Origin: Alphaproteobacteria bacterium
GTDB lineage: Bacteria; Pseudomonadota; Alphaproteobacteria; JAAEOK01
NCBI GenBank assembly: GCA_024244705.1
Contig: JAAEOK010000077.1
Coordinates: 105,526-169,525, forward strand
Length of the DNA: 64,000 bases
Direction of reading: 5' to 3'
Positions 28,564 through 37,826 of the stretch are shown piece by piece. The notes under the pieces were generated by a model. The model was not told the origin of the DNA. It saw nothing but the letters and a program-made list of their open reading frames with translations, and searched no databases. The translations under genes were made by a program, and so were the position numbers. Numbering within the stretch: position 1 is the first letter of the stretch; each line of letters begins with the position of its first letter.

Positions 28564-29187
28564 CTAATTCGATTGATCGGGGCTGCGGATTCCGGGGTCG
28601 GTGACCAGCAGTTGGCGAAGGACCAACGCGTCGGCGCGGCCGCTCGCCGGCAACCCCGCATCGCGCTGAAATCGGGTGATTGCCTCGCGGGTTCGCGGCC
28701 CTTCGTCGCCGTCGACGATGCCGACGTAGTAGCCACGCTTCTGAAGTTCGATCTGCACCTCTTCGACGAGGCCGAGATAGACCGCACTCGCCTGCCCGGG
28801 CGGCGTATCGCCGGCGTAGACCTTGGGCAGGACGAATTTCATGTGATCGAGGAGTTCCTTGCTGGCGACACCGGTGACCGGCAGTCCGGCATCACTCTGA
28901 TAGGCGCGGATAGCGGCAACCGTTTGGCTTCCCATGACGCCGTCCGCGGGGCCCGGTTGATAGCCGTGCGCGGCTAATTCCTCTTGGATTCCAATGATAT
29001 AAGCGCGCCGCATCTCGGCGTTCATGGCGTCGACCGGGGTGATCGTGATCTGTGCCAGGGCGGCGACGGGACGGGCCAGGACCGGCGCCTCCCGTGTGTA
29101 CCCCTGGCCGTTCGCGGCGGCGGCGGCACAGCCGAGCAGAAACCCGATAGCGGCGGCGATGAATCGGAACAGAACCATGGTATTCAT
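28564..29187 (-). CDS. Secreted protein with two peptidoglycan-binding domains
   Basis: Exported protein of 207 residues with an N-terminal signal segment (about 1-25). Two PG_binding_1 repeats follow. The first (about 62-115) has IQEELAAHGYQPGPADGVMG. The second (about 140-195) has IQLQKRGYY-like sequence and VDGDEGPRTREAITRFQRDA. There is no catalytic domain, so it may anchor or localise something at the wall. The start could also be the ATG nine bases downstream (29178). It is divergent from the MFS gene across about 80 bases. Confidence 0.88.
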   Translation of the reverse strand: MNTMVLFRFIAAAIGFLLGCAAAAANGQGYTREAPVLARPVAALAQITITPVDAMNAEMRRAYIIGIQEELAAHGYQPGPADGVMGSQTVAAIRAYQSDAGLPVTGVASKELLDHMKFVLPKVYAGDTPPGQASAVYLGLVEEVQIELQKRGYYVGIVDGDEGPRTREAITRFQRDAGLPASGRADALVLRQLLVTDPGIRSPDQSN

Positions 29188-29268
29188 TCGGAGCGCTTCA
29201 TTTATGGAAGATTTGCCTCATATCTGTATCCCACGTCATCCTATCTTCCCAGGCTGAACCGGAACTGA

Positions 29269-30501
29269 ATGACCGCCATCCCGCCCGATGCCGCCGACGC
29301 CTTACGACCACAGTCGCCCGGCGTGATATTCATGGCGATCCTGGTTGCCGCGACGGCGCTCAGCCCGATGGCGATCCAGATCTTCCTGCCTGCCTTGCCG
29401 GCGATCCAGGCCGAATTCGGTGTCAGTGCAGGCGCCGCGCAACTGACCCTCAGCCTATCGATGGTCGCCATCGCCCTGGCTACCCTGGCCTACGGTCCGT
29501 TGTCCGACCGCTTCGGGCGGCGTCCGGTAATGCTGACCGGGATCGCCATCTTTCTTGCCGGCAGTCTGCTGTGCACGTTGGCGTCGTCCGTGACCATGCT
29601 GATCATCGGCCGCATCATCCAGGCCGCCGGGGGAACCTGTGGCATCGTGTTGTCGCGCGCCATCGTCCGCGACGTCTTTCCGCAAGACCAGGTCGCCCGG
29701 GTGATCGCCTATATCACCGTGGCGATGGTGGTGGCACCAATGCTGTCGCCGGCGGTCGGCGGCGTGTTGACGGACTATGTCGGGTGGCGGGCGAATTTCG
29801 CGTTCGTCGGATCGATCGGAATCGCGGTTCTCATCGGCGTCTGGCTGCGGCTGGCCGAGACCAACGAAGATCGCGCGCCACGCGGCGGTGCACTGGGAAT
29901 GATCGGCGGGTTCGCGGTTCTGTTGCGGTCGCCTCTGTTCAACGGCTATGCCCTACAGAGCGCGTTCCTGCTCGCCGTATTCTTCACCTATGCCTCGGCC
30001 GCACCCTATTTGATGGTCAATGTCCTCGGCCGACCGGCAACCGAGTATGGGCTCTACTTCATCCTCGTGTCGCTTGGGTTCATGGCTGGCAATGTGACGG
30101 CGGGCCGGCTATCCGCGGTTCTGGGGATCAACCGTTTGGTGATCGCGGGCACGGTCATATCGCTCCTCGCGACGCTGGTCGCGGCCGGACTTGCATTGTC
30201 GGGAATCTGGTCCCCGTTGGCGATCTTCGGGCCGGGTGTGTTTATCGCGTTCGGCGGCGGTGTCGCGATGCCCAACAGCCAGGCCGGCGCGCTCAACGTC
30301 AACCCGAAATTGGCCGGAACCGCCGCCGGGTTGTCCGGGTTTCTGCAGATGTTGATCGCCGCGATATTCGCCCAGACCGTCGGCCATCTTCAAAATGGCA
30401 CGCCCTATCCGATGATCGCGCTGATGCTGGCCGCGTCGCTGCTGGCGTTGATTTCGATCATCCTGGGATGGCGCTATGGACGGGAGCGGCATTTTGCCTG
30501 A
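29269..30501 (+). CDS. MFS drug efflux transporter, Bcr/CflA family
   Basis: Inner-membrane proton-driven exporter of 410 residues with twelve predicted membrane segments. The A-loop motif GPLSDRFGRRPVML lies between segments 2 and 3, and GTCGIVLSRAIVRD (motif C-like region) is typical of the DHA1 Bcr/CflA family. The substrate spectrum is not readable; characterised relatives export bicyclomycin, chloramphenicol or dipeptides. The ribosome site before the ATG at 29269 is weak. The next gene begins after about 90 bases and may have its own promoter. Confidence 0.93.
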   Translation: MTAIPPDAADALRPQSPGVIFMAILVAATALSPMAIQIFLPALPAIQAEFGVSAGAAQLTLSLSMVAIALATLAYGPLSDRFGRRPVMLTGIAIFLAGSLLCTLASSVTMLIIGRIIQAAGGTCGIVLSRAIVRDVFPQDQVARVIAYITVAMVVAPMLSPAVGGVLTDYVGWRANFAFVGSIGIAVLIGVWLRLAETNEDRAPRGGALGMIGGFAVLLRSPLFNGYALQSAFLLAVFFTYASAAPYLMVNVLGRPATEYGLYFILVSLGFMAGNVTAGRLSAVLGINRLVIAGTVISLLATLVAAGLALSGIWSPLAIFGPGVFIAFGGGVAMPNSQAGALNVNPKLAGTAAGLSGFLQMLIAAIFAQTVGHLQNGTPYPMIALMLAASLLALISIILGWRYGRERHFA

Positions 30502-30534
30502 ACCCCGCCCTCGGCGCGGCCGGCGCCCGAAGCG

Positions 30535-30562
30535 TTTGTTTTCGCTCGCGTCACACTATAAT
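30535..30562 (+). promoter_or_regulatory. Candidate sigma-70 promoter for M20 amidohydrolase gene
   Basis: A perfect TATAAT at 30557-30562 lies 33 bases before the amidohydrolase ATG. A weak -35 TTTGTT (30535-30540) is 16 bases upstream. The -10 match is good but the -35 is poor, so this is a tentative site only. Confidence 0.35.
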
Positions 30563-30594
30563 TCACCGCCGACAGACGGAAGGGGCAAACAGTG

Positions 30595-31830
30595 ATGCGA
30601 AACCTGCGCGTTGATGGCTCGCGATTGTGGGACAGCCTGATGGAAATGGCCAAGATTGGGGCCTTGCCCAATGGCGGCTGCGGACGCTTGGCTTTGAGCG
30701 ATGAGGACAAGGTCGGCCGCGACCTGTTCGCCGCATGGTGCGAGGCCGCCGGTTGTTCGGTCGCCGTCGACCGTATGGGCAACATTTTCGCGCGCAGACC
30801 GGGTCGCGACGACAGCCGGCCGCCGGTGGTCACCGGCAGCCATCTCGACACCCAACCCCATGGCGGAAGATTCGATGGCGTCTATGGCGTGCTCGCGGGC
30901 CTCGAGGTCGTGCGCGCGCTGAACGATGCCGGCATCGAAACCGAGAGCCCGATCGAGGTGGCGGTGTGGACCAACGAAGAGGGCGCGCGCTTCGCGCCGT
31001 CGATGGTCGGATCGGCGGTTTTCGCCGGCGCCTATTCGCTCGATAAGGGGCTGGCCTGCGCCGATGCTGACGGGGCGACGATCGGCGCGGAACTCGGGCG
31101 CATCGGCTATGCCGGCGAGCGGCCCTGTGGCGGCACCGCTGTCGGCGCCTATTTCGAGGCTCACATCGAGCAGGGACCGATCCTGGAATCGGAAGACAAG
31201 ACGATCGGCGTCGTCACCGGCGGGCAAGGTCTCTACTGGTATGACGTTTCGGTAGGCGGCCAGGATTCCCATGCCGGCACGACGCCGATGCCGCGCCGCC
31301 GCGACGCGATGACCGCAACCGCGGCGATGATCATCGCGCTGCGTGACATCGCCCTCGACCACGCACCGGATGGCGTCGCCACCGCCGGTGAGATGGCGGT
31401 ATCGCCAAATTCGCGAAACACCATCGCCGGCCGCGTCGATTTCACGATCGACCTCCGCCATCCCGACGATGCCGTCCGCCATGCCATGGATCGGGCGCTG
31501 CGGGCGGCTTTGGAGCGGATCGCGGCCGAGCACGATGTCGAGGTTACGGTCGAGGTCGTCGCCGACACGTCAGCGGTGGTATTTGACGCCGAGTGCGTGG
31601 GCGCCGTCCGGTCCACCGCCGCGGCACAGGGATACAGCCATCGCGACATTGTATCGGGTGCCGGGCATGATGCCTTCTTTCTGTCGCGCGTCGCGCCGAC
31701 GGCGATGATCTTCGTTCCCTGCCGCGATGGGCTCAGCCACAACGAGGCCGAAGATGCGGCACCGGCAGATCTGGAGGCGGGGTGCAACATCCTGCTTCAC
31801 GCCATGCTCGATCGCGCCGGCGTCGCTTGA
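30595..31830 (+). CDS. M20-family Zn-dependent amidohydrolase (N-carbamoyl-amino acid / allantoate amidohydrolase-like)
   Basis: Cytosolic di-metal hydrolase of 411 residues. Metal ligands are in VVTGSHLDTQPHGGRFDGVYG (His and Asp), WTNEEGARF (Glu pair), AYFEAHIEQGP (His) and the C-terminal GLSHNEAE (His). A dimerisation insert of about 110 residues sits in the middle. This is the hydantoinase/carbamoylase subfamily, which acts on N-carbamoyl amino acids, allantoate or ureidoglycine-type substrates. The start is an ATG at 30595, with a GTG one codon upstream; a purine-rich AAGGGG precedes it. Which substrate is used is not clear from context. Confidence 0.9.
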   Translation: MRNLRVDGSRLWDSLMEMAKIGALPNGGCGRLALSDEDKVGRDLFAAWCEAAGCSVAVDRMGNIFARRPGRDDSRPPVVTGSHLDTQPHGGRFDGVYGVLAGLEVVRALNDAGIETESPIEVAVWTNEEGARFAPSMVGSAVFAGAYSLDKGLACADADGATIGAELGRIGYAGERPCGGTAVGAYFEAHIEQGPILESEDKTIGVVTGGQGLYWYDVSVGGQDSHAGTTPMPRRRDAMTATAAMIIALRDIALDHAPDGVATAGEMAVSPNSRNTIAGRVDFTIDLRHPDDAVRHAMDRALRAALERIAAEHDVEVTVEVVADTSAVVFDAECVGAVRSTAAAQGYSHRDIVSGAGHDAFFLSRVAPTAMIFVPCRDGLSHNEAEDAAPADLEAGCNILLHAMLDRAGVA

Positions 31831-31855
31831 ATCCCGGCCGCGGTTCGAGAATACG

Positions 31856-32239
31856 ATGGATTTGACCCGCCGCCTCGTGATCCGCGCGCTCGCCGCCGCC
31901 GGCGCATTGACGCCCTGTGCCGCGATGGCGCGGCTGTGGCCGTCTGACGAGGCCCGCGCGCGCGACGCCCTGGTGCGCTTGTTCACGAACCCGGAAGCGG
32001 CGGCGGCAATCGGCCGCAACTGTGACGGCGCGCCGGTTGCCGTAACGCTGCGCGCCCTCGCTTGCGACCTCCATCTATCCCTCGATGGCCTCGCCAGGCT
32101 CGAAATTACGGCCTTGCGGCGGCGACTCGGCGATCGGATCAAGTCCGACTTTGCGCACAATATGGTGGTCGACGTCGCGGGTTGGCGGCTCTCGCGCACC
32201 GAGGCCCGGGTCTACGCCGTCGTCGCCAAACGCGCATGA
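31856..32239 (+). CDS. Small protein of unknown function with Tat-like signal
   Basis: Protein of 127 residues. The N-terminus, with TRRLVIRALAAAGAL and an AMA cleavage-like site, resembles a twin-arginine signal. The remaining ~100 residues contain ALVRLFTNPEAAAAIGR, LARLEITALRRRLGDRI and RLSRTEARVYAVV. I do not recognise a known domain. It starts 26 bases after the amidohydrolase stop on the same strand and may be cotranscribed. Another possibility is a cytoplasmic protein with a coincidental hydrophobic N-terminus. Confidence 0.6.
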   Translation: MDLTRRLVIRALAAAGALTPCAAMARLWPSDEARARDALVRLFTNPEAAAAIGRNCDGAPVAVTLRALACDLHLSLDGLARLEITALRRRLGDRIKSDFAHNMVVDVAGWRLSRTEARVYAVVAKRA

Positions 32240-32650
32240 GCGTTCGCAACTGTCCGCATTCGACACCACGAATGTCTGATTAGGGTGCAGGCGCCGGCCT
32301 AAAGGCGGGTCAATTGGTAGGCTGTGCCGGGCAGGCGATGCGTTCGCGCGACTGTCGGGAATGCTTAGACACCATCAATGGCCAGCAGCATTGCCAAGCA
32401 TGAGAACCAAAAACCGTTCGTTATCCCGACTTCCCCAGTGTCCCCTTGGCTTCAATCTTCGAATAATGCCAATCGCAAACGCAAACGCCCGGCCGCTGGC
32501 GGACCAAAATGGTCCTGGCTTCTCTGATTCGTGGAAATAGACTGACGGACCGAACGCACGCTGTAAACCGTTGAAGCCCGAATTCTGCGATTGGGCGTAA
32601 CGATTTGCCGCCACCTGTGGCCAATTTGCAACAGATCGGATTGGGCCCTG
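32240..32650. other. Intergenic region without recognisable gene
   Basis: About 410 bases between a plus-strand small-protein gene and the convergent IalB gene. The frames here are short, Arg/Ala-poor and lack family features, so I annotate no gene. Base composition is somewhat less GC-rich than the flanking coding DNA, especially around 32470-32640. I saw no clear terminator hairpin, tRNA or insertion-sequence end. Confidence 0.5.
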
Positions 32651-33214
32651 TCAGCGCACCATCTTCGTCAGTTCGCTGCTGGCATCCGTAAATCCCAGCA
32701 GCGACAGGTCGAGCCGGCCCTGTTGGTCGCCGAGCTTGAATGATAAAATCAGCACATTTCCGGCCTTCATCGCCGTCAGGAGTTCGGCCGAGACTTGCCC
32801 GACGACGAGGCATTTCAGATCGTCGCAACCGCGCACGTCGCCTTCGCGAACCGGCCCATCGTCGACGGCGAAGCGGACGCCGAACTCACGGTCGATCGAC
32901 GGCAGCAGCTGGAATATGAGAAACGGCTTGTTCTCGGCACCCATATAACGCAAGCCGACGGCGGCGAGGACGGTGTCGTCCTCGGGGTTGCGGACATCGT
33001 TGAAGATATAGCATACGGTCCGATTGTCGGCCGCCGCTCCCGCGGGGTCGGTGTCGGTTTGGGCCGGCGCCGGAACCTCGGTACATGTCAGCTTCCAATC
33101 CTTGTAAACCACGGCTTGGCCGGCGGTGGTTTGGCCACGGCCATCACCTGCGGTCGCAGCAAGAGCGAGTACGGCGGCGACTACGGTCGTGACTGCGGTC
33201 AAATATCGGTGCAT
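32651..33214 (-). CDS. Invasion-associated locus B (IalB) family periplasmic protein
   Basis: Periplasmic protein of 187 residues. The signal peptide covers about residues 1-27. The mature part begins with YKDWKLTCTEV, followed by NRTVCYIFNDVRN and GCDDLKCLVVGQVSAELL, which match the conserved Cys and Trp pattern of IalB proteins. The name comes from Bartonella, but the family is widespread in alphaproteobacteria and its general function is unclear. It lies about 25 bases downstream of the TPR glycosyltransferase on the same strand. Confidence 0.88.
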   Translation of the reverse strand: MHRYLTAVTTVVAAVLALAATAGDGRGQTTAGQAVVYKDWKLTCTEVPAPAQTDTDPAGAAADNRTVCYIFNDVRNPEDDTVLAAVGLRYMGAENKPFLIFQLLPSIDREFGVRFAVDDGPVREGDVRGCDDLKCLVVGQVSAELLTAMKAGNVLILSFKLGDQQGRLDLSLLGFTDASSELTKMVR

Positions 33215-33238
33215 GGACAGGCGGATCCTTCGAGTCCG

Positions 33239-35584
33239 TTATTTCAGGGTCCGGCGGTTCGGCACGCCTTGACGGCCGATGACGGGGTTCGCCGACTTCG
33301 CATCCTCCGCGGCGGCGTCGCCTGCTCCCGATATCGCGGCCCGCGGATCGACGTCTACCGCAAGCGTATCGGCGAAATCGGCGCCGGCGATGGCGCCGAT
33401 ATCGGGGTTTGGGGTATCGGCCATCGAAACCTCATCGGCGCGCCGGCCGGAGACTTCCCCCTCACACCAGCGCCGCCACATCATGCGGTAGGCGGCCTCG
33501 AGATTACGGGCGAATTTCGGTCCGTCGACGAGCGGCGACCGGGCGACTGTTTGGCGCAAGTCCCGACGCAGCCGAGCCAACGCGGGCAGGTCGGCGGAAC
33601 GCCGGACGGCCGCGGCGAAATAGTGCTCTTCGGACCCGACGATCCAGTCGCTCAAGCCGACATTGCTGAGATGGGTCGCGGCGTGGCGCGCGGCCAAGGT
33701 CTCGCCCGGCATGGTCAGGACCGGCGTCCCCATCCACATCGCCTCGCACGTCGTCAACCCGCCGGTATAGGGGAATGGGTCGAGGGCGATGTCGATCTCG
33801 TTGTAGGTATCGAGCAACAGATGGTGCGGCGACGGCGGGCGCAGATCGACGCGATCGGGCGTGATTCCATGGTCGGCGAATTTCCGCATGAAGCGATCGC
33901 GAACGGGCCGCTCTTTCAGCGACTTGGTCTTGAGGATGATCCGCGAGCCCGGCACCGCACGCATGATCCGCGACCACAGCGCAATCACCTGCGGCGTCAC
34001 CTTGGCCAGATTGTTGAAGCAGCCAAAGGTTACATAGCCGTTACGCGCGGCCGGCAATGGGCCGACATCGGGAGCGTAGCCCGGCGGATCGAAGCAGACA
34101 TAGCCGTCGGGCAGCCGGACCAGCTCTTCGACGAAGTGTTTGTCGAATCCTTCCGGTGATTGAACCCAGTCGGTGATCAAGTAGTCGATCGTGCTGAGGC
34201 CGGTGGTGTTGAACAGGCCGCCGATCCACTTGACCTGAACCGGCGCCGGCTTGCGGGCCAGAACCATGAGCCGCGCCCCGCTGCCGTGCCCGGCGAGGTC
34301 GACCAGGATATCGATCCCGTCGCGCCGAATCATGGCCGCCGCGGCGCGGTCGTCAACGCCGGTCAGCGAGCGCCAGCCCTTGCAATATTTCTTGATATCG
34401 CCCGTCACGGCATCGACGCGCGGGCTGGTGGAATAGCAATAGGTCTGGTATTGCGCGGCATCGCCATGGCGAAGCGACGGCGTGATCATGAAGCCGACCG
34501 GGTGGCGGCGAAATCCGCCCGATAGATAGCCGACCCTGATCGGACGGTTCGGATCCAGGCTGTTGGCGTGCGGCAGGATCTCGCGCGCGAGCGAGCGGAC
34601 GAAGCGGCGGTCGAACTCGATATGAGCCCGATATTGGGTCTCCGGCGTTATCTCGGGATTGTATTGCTGGCACAGCAACAAATTGCTGTGCGCCATGACG
34701 AAGCCAGGATTTTGCCGAAGCGCCATCTTGTAGCATTCGATGGCGTCGTCGAGGCGGCCGTGATCCTGCAACGCGTTGCCAAGGTTATTGTGGGCCTCGG
34801 CGTAGGACGGGCGGATCACGATCGCCCGGCGAAAGGCGCTTATCGCGCTCCCGGTCTCGCCCTTCTCGGAAAACGCGTTGCCCAGACTAAGAAAAGCCTC
34901 GGGCAGGTCCGGCTCAAGCTCAAGGACCCGGCCGAGGGTGGCGACCGCTTCATCCGCCTTGCCGCCCTGGCGCTGGGCGCCGGCCAGTTCCATCAGGGTG
35001 ACGACGCTGTCGGACACGAGCGCGTCCGCTTTGGTGAAGGCGGCGATGGCCGCTTTGGCGTTGCCGAGCATCTTTTGGGCGCGGCCCAAGTGAAGATGAG
35101 CTTTGGCGTAATCCGGCGTCAGCTCGACGGCACGCTCGAGTTCGGTCATCGCTTGCCGGAAATCGCCCTTCTCGCACAACGCCTTGCCCAAGTTGGCCAG
35201 GGCGATCGTGTAATCGGGCCTGATTGACAGCGCACGGCGGTAACAGACAATCGCGTCCTCGCGGCGACCCGAATTGTCGAGACAGGCCCCGAGGTTGAGA
35301 TGGCCTTGGGCATTGTCTGGATTGCGCGCGACGACCTTACGGAAGGCCGCCGAGGCGTCCTCCAATTTTCCCTGATGGTTGAGCAGGTTGCCCATATTTA
35401 GCCAGGCATCGGTGTTGTCGGGATCGAGTTGCAGGATGCGGCGAAGCAGCCGCTCCGCGTCGGTCAGCCGGCCGGCATTCTGAAGGTCCACCGCCTCGCC
35501 GAGGGCCTTCCGTTGGTCGGGTGGCGACAGAACGCGATTCTGCGCCGCCCTATTGCCCTGCTTGACTGGTGTCCGGTCGCTCAT
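33239..35584 (-). CDS. TPR-repeat SPINDLY/OGT-type (GT41) glycosyltransferase
   Basis: Protein of 781 residues. About nine tetratricopeptide repeats fill residues 25-340; examples are AWLNMGNLLNHQGKLEDASA and AHNNLGNALQDHGRLDDAIE. The GT41 catalytic region follows, with RHPVGFM (the catalytic-pocket His-Pro-Val), DILVDLAGHGSG, APVQVKWIGGLFNTTGL, GSRIILKTKSL (UDP-contacting Lys) and PYTGGLTTCEAMWMGTPV. A low-complexity acidic tail of about 60 residues ends the protein. Bacterial relatives glycosylate proteins or surface structures; no target is evident here. The start at 35584 lies only 10 bases from an inverted-repeat-bounded element that forms its entire upstream region. Confidence 0.92.
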   Translation of the reverse strand: MSDRTPVKQGNRAAQNRVLSPPDQRKALGEAVDLQNAGRLTDAERLLRRILQLDPDNTDAWLNMGNLLNHQGKLEDASAAFRKVVARNPDNAQGHLNLGACLDNSGRREDAIVCYRRALSIRPDYTIALANLGKALCEKGDFRQAMTELERAVELTPDYAKAHLHLGRAQKMLGNAKAAIAAFTKADALVSDSVVTLMELAGAQRQGGKADEAVATLGRVLELEPDLPEAFLSLGNAFSEKGETGSAISAFRRAIVIRPSYAEAHNNLGNALQDHGRLDDAIECYKMALRQNPGFVMAHSNLLLCQQYNPEITPETQYRAHIEFDRRFVRSLAREILPHANSLDPNRPIRVGYLSGGFRRHPVGFMITPSLRHGDAAQYQTYCYSTSPRVDAVTGDIKKYCKGWRSLTGVDDRAAAAMIRRDGIDILVDLAGHGSGARLMVLARKPAPVQVKWIGGLFNTTGLSTIDYLITDWVQSPEGFDKHFVEELVRLPDGYVCFDPPGYAPDVGPLPAARNGYVTFGCFNNLAKVTPQVIALWSRIMRAVPGSRIILKTKSLKERPVRDRFMRKFADHGITPDRVDLRPPSPHHLLLDTYNEIDIALDPFPYTGGLTTCEAMWMGTPVLTMPGETLAARHAATHLSNVGLSDWIVGSEEHYFAAAVRRSADLPALARLRRDLRQTVARSPLVDGPKFARNLEAAYRMMWRRWCEGEVSGRRADEVSMADTPNPDIGAIAGADFADTLAVDVDPRAAISGAGDAAAEDAKSANPVIGRQGVPNRRTLK

Positions 35585-35594
35585 CGACCACCCA

Positions 35595-35864
35595 AGAGCG
35601 CTATGTGTCCATGTAGAAGCAATTCTGTTGCGGGTTGGGCGAGACGGCTCGCGAGGCGCCGTCCGAAACGCGATGCCGAAGCATCGGGTGAGGGCGGCAA
35701 CGACGCGGACGCCCGCCCAAACGCAACCCTGTCGGGTCGGGGCCTGTTTCGCCATGACGGCGTCAACCGCCTCGACCGTATACCGGATACGCTGTTCGGC
35801 GCCTTCCTGGTCATGGCAAGAAATGCCTCCGGCAGAATGGTTCTACATGGACACATAATGCTCT
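35595..35864. mobile_element. Inverted-repeat-bounded element, candidate MITE
   Basis: A segment of 270 bases has matching ends. The left arm (35595-35627) and the reverse complement of the right arm (35833-35864) share AGAGC, two mismatched bases, a perfect 17-base block TATGTGTCCATGTAGAA and, after a one-base gap, ATTCTG. The interior is GC-rich and carries no transposase; frames in it look like shadows. I see no clear target-site duplication. It fills the gap upstream of the TPR glycosyltransferase and probably supplies or displaces its promoter. A large cruciform of other origin is the alternative. Confidence 0.6.
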
Positions 35865-35912
35865 AGCTTGATCGCACGGCGTTGTCACCGCGATCGGCCG
35901 ACGCCGCAAGAT

Positions 35913-36269
35913 TCACGTGGCGACGTCGATAGCGTCGATCAAGCCGTCGCGCGTGAACTCAATGCGCTCGTGGCCATGGACCTTGATGGACTCGCCGCTA
36001 TCTTGGTCCGTCGCCCGCATGACGAAGCCAAAGCCGATTGTGCGGGGTCCCGTTTCGCCGTAGGTCGGAACCTTCCAGACCACATCCGGGAACCGCTCGA
36101 AGAAGCTCCCCATCATGGCTCCGATGGCTTCGCGCCCAACATGCTCTCCGACCCGCGACGAACGGTAAACCGCACCGCTATCGAACATCGGCAGTATCGC
36201 GGACAGATCGTGGGCATTGGAACGCGCGACATAGGTCCGCGCCAGTTCGAGATAGTCTTGCTGCGGCAC
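35913..36269 (-). CDS. SnoaL-like / NTF2-fold protein
   Basis: Small alpha+beta barrel protein of about 118 residues. It has YLELARTYVARSNAHDLSAI, FDSGAVYRSSRVGEHVGREA and VHGHERIEFTRDGLI, the usual NTF2/SnoaL pattern with a His-Asp-rich pocket. The GTG at 36269 is preferred because GGTGGAG lies ten bases upstream; longer frames start without a site. Members of this fold include isomerases, cyclases and binding proteins, so no specific reaction can be given. No obvious partner gene is adjacent. Confidence 0.72.
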   Translation of the reverse strand: MPQQDYLELARTYVARSNAHDLSAILPMFDSGAVYRSSRVGEHVGREAIGAMMGSFFERFPDVVWKVPTYGETGPRTIGFGFVMRATDQDSGESIKVHGHERIEFTRDGLIDAIDVAT

Positions 36270-36488
36270 GGCGTTCAATCTCCACCCGCCTCTGGTGCAA
36301 TTGCTTTCCTCAGGTTGCCTTTTAACACAGCACGCCCCGATCGCGGGAGACCGCGGTGCCATTGGCGAATCCGATTAACCCGGTCGATAGCCCGGACCAA
36401 GTGCGCACGACAGACGGCGATCATGGTGACGGCATTGCCAACGTGCCGTTCATTTATTTAGAATGCGTATCATGCGCAATAACAACTA

Positions 36489-36504
36489 ATTGAAATGCTT
36501 CAAT
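36489..36504. promoter_or_regulatory. Inverted repeat upstream of outer-membrane protein gene
   Basis: ATTGAA-ATGC-TTCAAT sits about 75 bases before the outer-membrane protein ATG, inside a conspicuously AT-rich stretch (about 36430-36520) compared with the GC-rich surroundings. This could be a regulator-binding site, but no matching regulator is identified. Confidence 0.3.
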
Positions 36505-36577
36505 CAACCAGGGTATCGCTGACGGCCGACCGTGGAGGTCGACGCTAGTGCGCGAAATGAATCAGTGGAGCTATCGA

Positions 36578-37756
36578 ATGAAGTTCTCATGCCGTCGGCG
36601 AGCATTCGCGCTTTCCCTATCGACCCTATTCGCCGTCCTGTATTGGCCCGTCGGCGGGGCAGCGCAAAACGGCGAAGAAATTTTCCGTCAAGAGGATGTC
36701 GAGGATGTCCTCGAGGAGACGACCGAGCCGAGCCGGACCTATCCGTATGTCGACTTCGGTGTCCTCGTCGAAATTCAAAACGACCATACTTACCATTCGG
36801 ACGATCCGGGCGCCGAAATCAACGACCTGTTCACAACCATCGAGCCTGTCATCGCCATTCATCTGTTGCCCGGCCTGTTCATCGAGGCCGCGGGGGTGGC
36901 GGAACCGGTGTTCGATCCAGCGCCATTCGAAGACCGGTACTTCGGCGACGAAGGTCTCTTCGTCGAGGTCCTTTCTCTGAATTATGAAGGAGAATGGTTC
37001 GGTGCCGTCGGCGGCAAATTCACACCCGATTTCGGCACCGCCTGGGATCTGGCGCCGGGTATCTACGGTGTCGACTTCGCCGAGGATTACGAACTGACCG
37101 AGCGCATCGGTTTCGGCGGCTCGATCACGCTCGATGGCAGCCACATTGGCAAACACACTTTTTCCGGCAGCACCTTCTTCCTCGACAACACCATCCTCAG
37201 CGAATCGGCCTTTACCAACCGTGGCCGCACCCACGTGTCGGACGGTGGGCCGAGCAACACCGGCGACCTGTCATCATTCGTGCTGGCGCTCGACGGCGCC
37301 GAGATTCCAGGGCTCGACGGTTTTGCGTACCACGCGGGATTCGCCTATCAGGACGTAAGCCAGCCCGGCGAGGACACCGAGATTGGCTACGTGCTCGGTC
37401 TGAACTGGACCGGCGAAATCGGCGATGGGATCGAGGTGACGCCGATCGTCGAGGGCGTCTATTTCGAGAACGCCGACGGCGTCTGGGGCCAGGACCGTTA
37501 CTATGTCACGGCTGGAATCGGCGTCGGATATGACCAATGGAACGGCGCTGTCTCCTATACCGGACGTACGACGTCGACAAGCGGCATGCCCGATGTGGAC
37601 GACGTGTTGCTGCAGGTCAGCGGCGGCTATTTGTTCGATTTCGGGCTCGCCGCCGATGCCGGATGGGCATGGAATCGCGAGGACGATGTCGACAATTTCA
37701 TCGTCGGACTCCTGTTGGCGTACGAATTCGATCTTTGTCTCGGCTGCGGCGAATAA
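36578..37756 (+). CDS. Outer-membrane beta-barrel protein, porin-like
   Basis: Exported protein of 392 residues. The signal peptide is about residues 1-33 (RRRAFALSLSTLFAVLYWPV, cleavage near GGAAQ). The mature protein is acidic and rich in alternating hydrophobic and aromatic strands, such as YVDFGVLVEIQNDHTYH, FAYHAGFAYQDVS and YYVTAGIGVGYDQWNGAVSY, and ends near YEFDLCLGCGE. These features fit a beta barrel of the outer membrane. GGAG lies seven bases before the ATG at 36578, which decides among three in-frame starts. I do not recognise the precise family. The two C-terminal Cys residues (CLGC) are unusual for a porin end. Confidence 0.75.
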   Translation: MKFSCRRRAFALSLSTLFAVLYWPVGGAAQNGEEIFRQEDVEDVLEETTEPSRTYPYVDFGVLVEIQNDHTYHSDDPGAEINDLFTTIEPVIAIHLLPGLFIEAAGVAEPVFDPAPFEDRYFGDEGLFVEVLSLNYEGEWFGAVGGKFTPDFGTAWDLAPGIYGVDFAEDYELTERIGFGGSITLDGSHIGKHTFSGSTFFLDNTILSESAFTNRGRTHVSDGGPSNTGDLSSFVLALDGAEIPGLDGFAYHAGFAYQDVSQPGEDTEIGYVLGLNWTGEIGDGIEVTPIVEGVYFENADGVWGQDRYYVTAGIGVGYDQWNGAVSYTGRTTSTSGMPDVDDVLLQVSGGYLFDFGLAADAGWAWNREDDVDNFIVGLLLAYEFDLCLGCGE

Positions 37757-37826
37757 CCGTCCGGAATGCTTTGGGCCATGGCCTTTCGGCCCGGGGTCGG
37801 CGATGATCGCGCTGATCCACGAATGA

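Noticed and set aside
32375..32614. Short minus-strand frame in the 32.2-32.6 kb gap
   Set aside because: 79 residues, no signal, domain or ribosome site, and no conserved neighbour; not distinguishable from chance.
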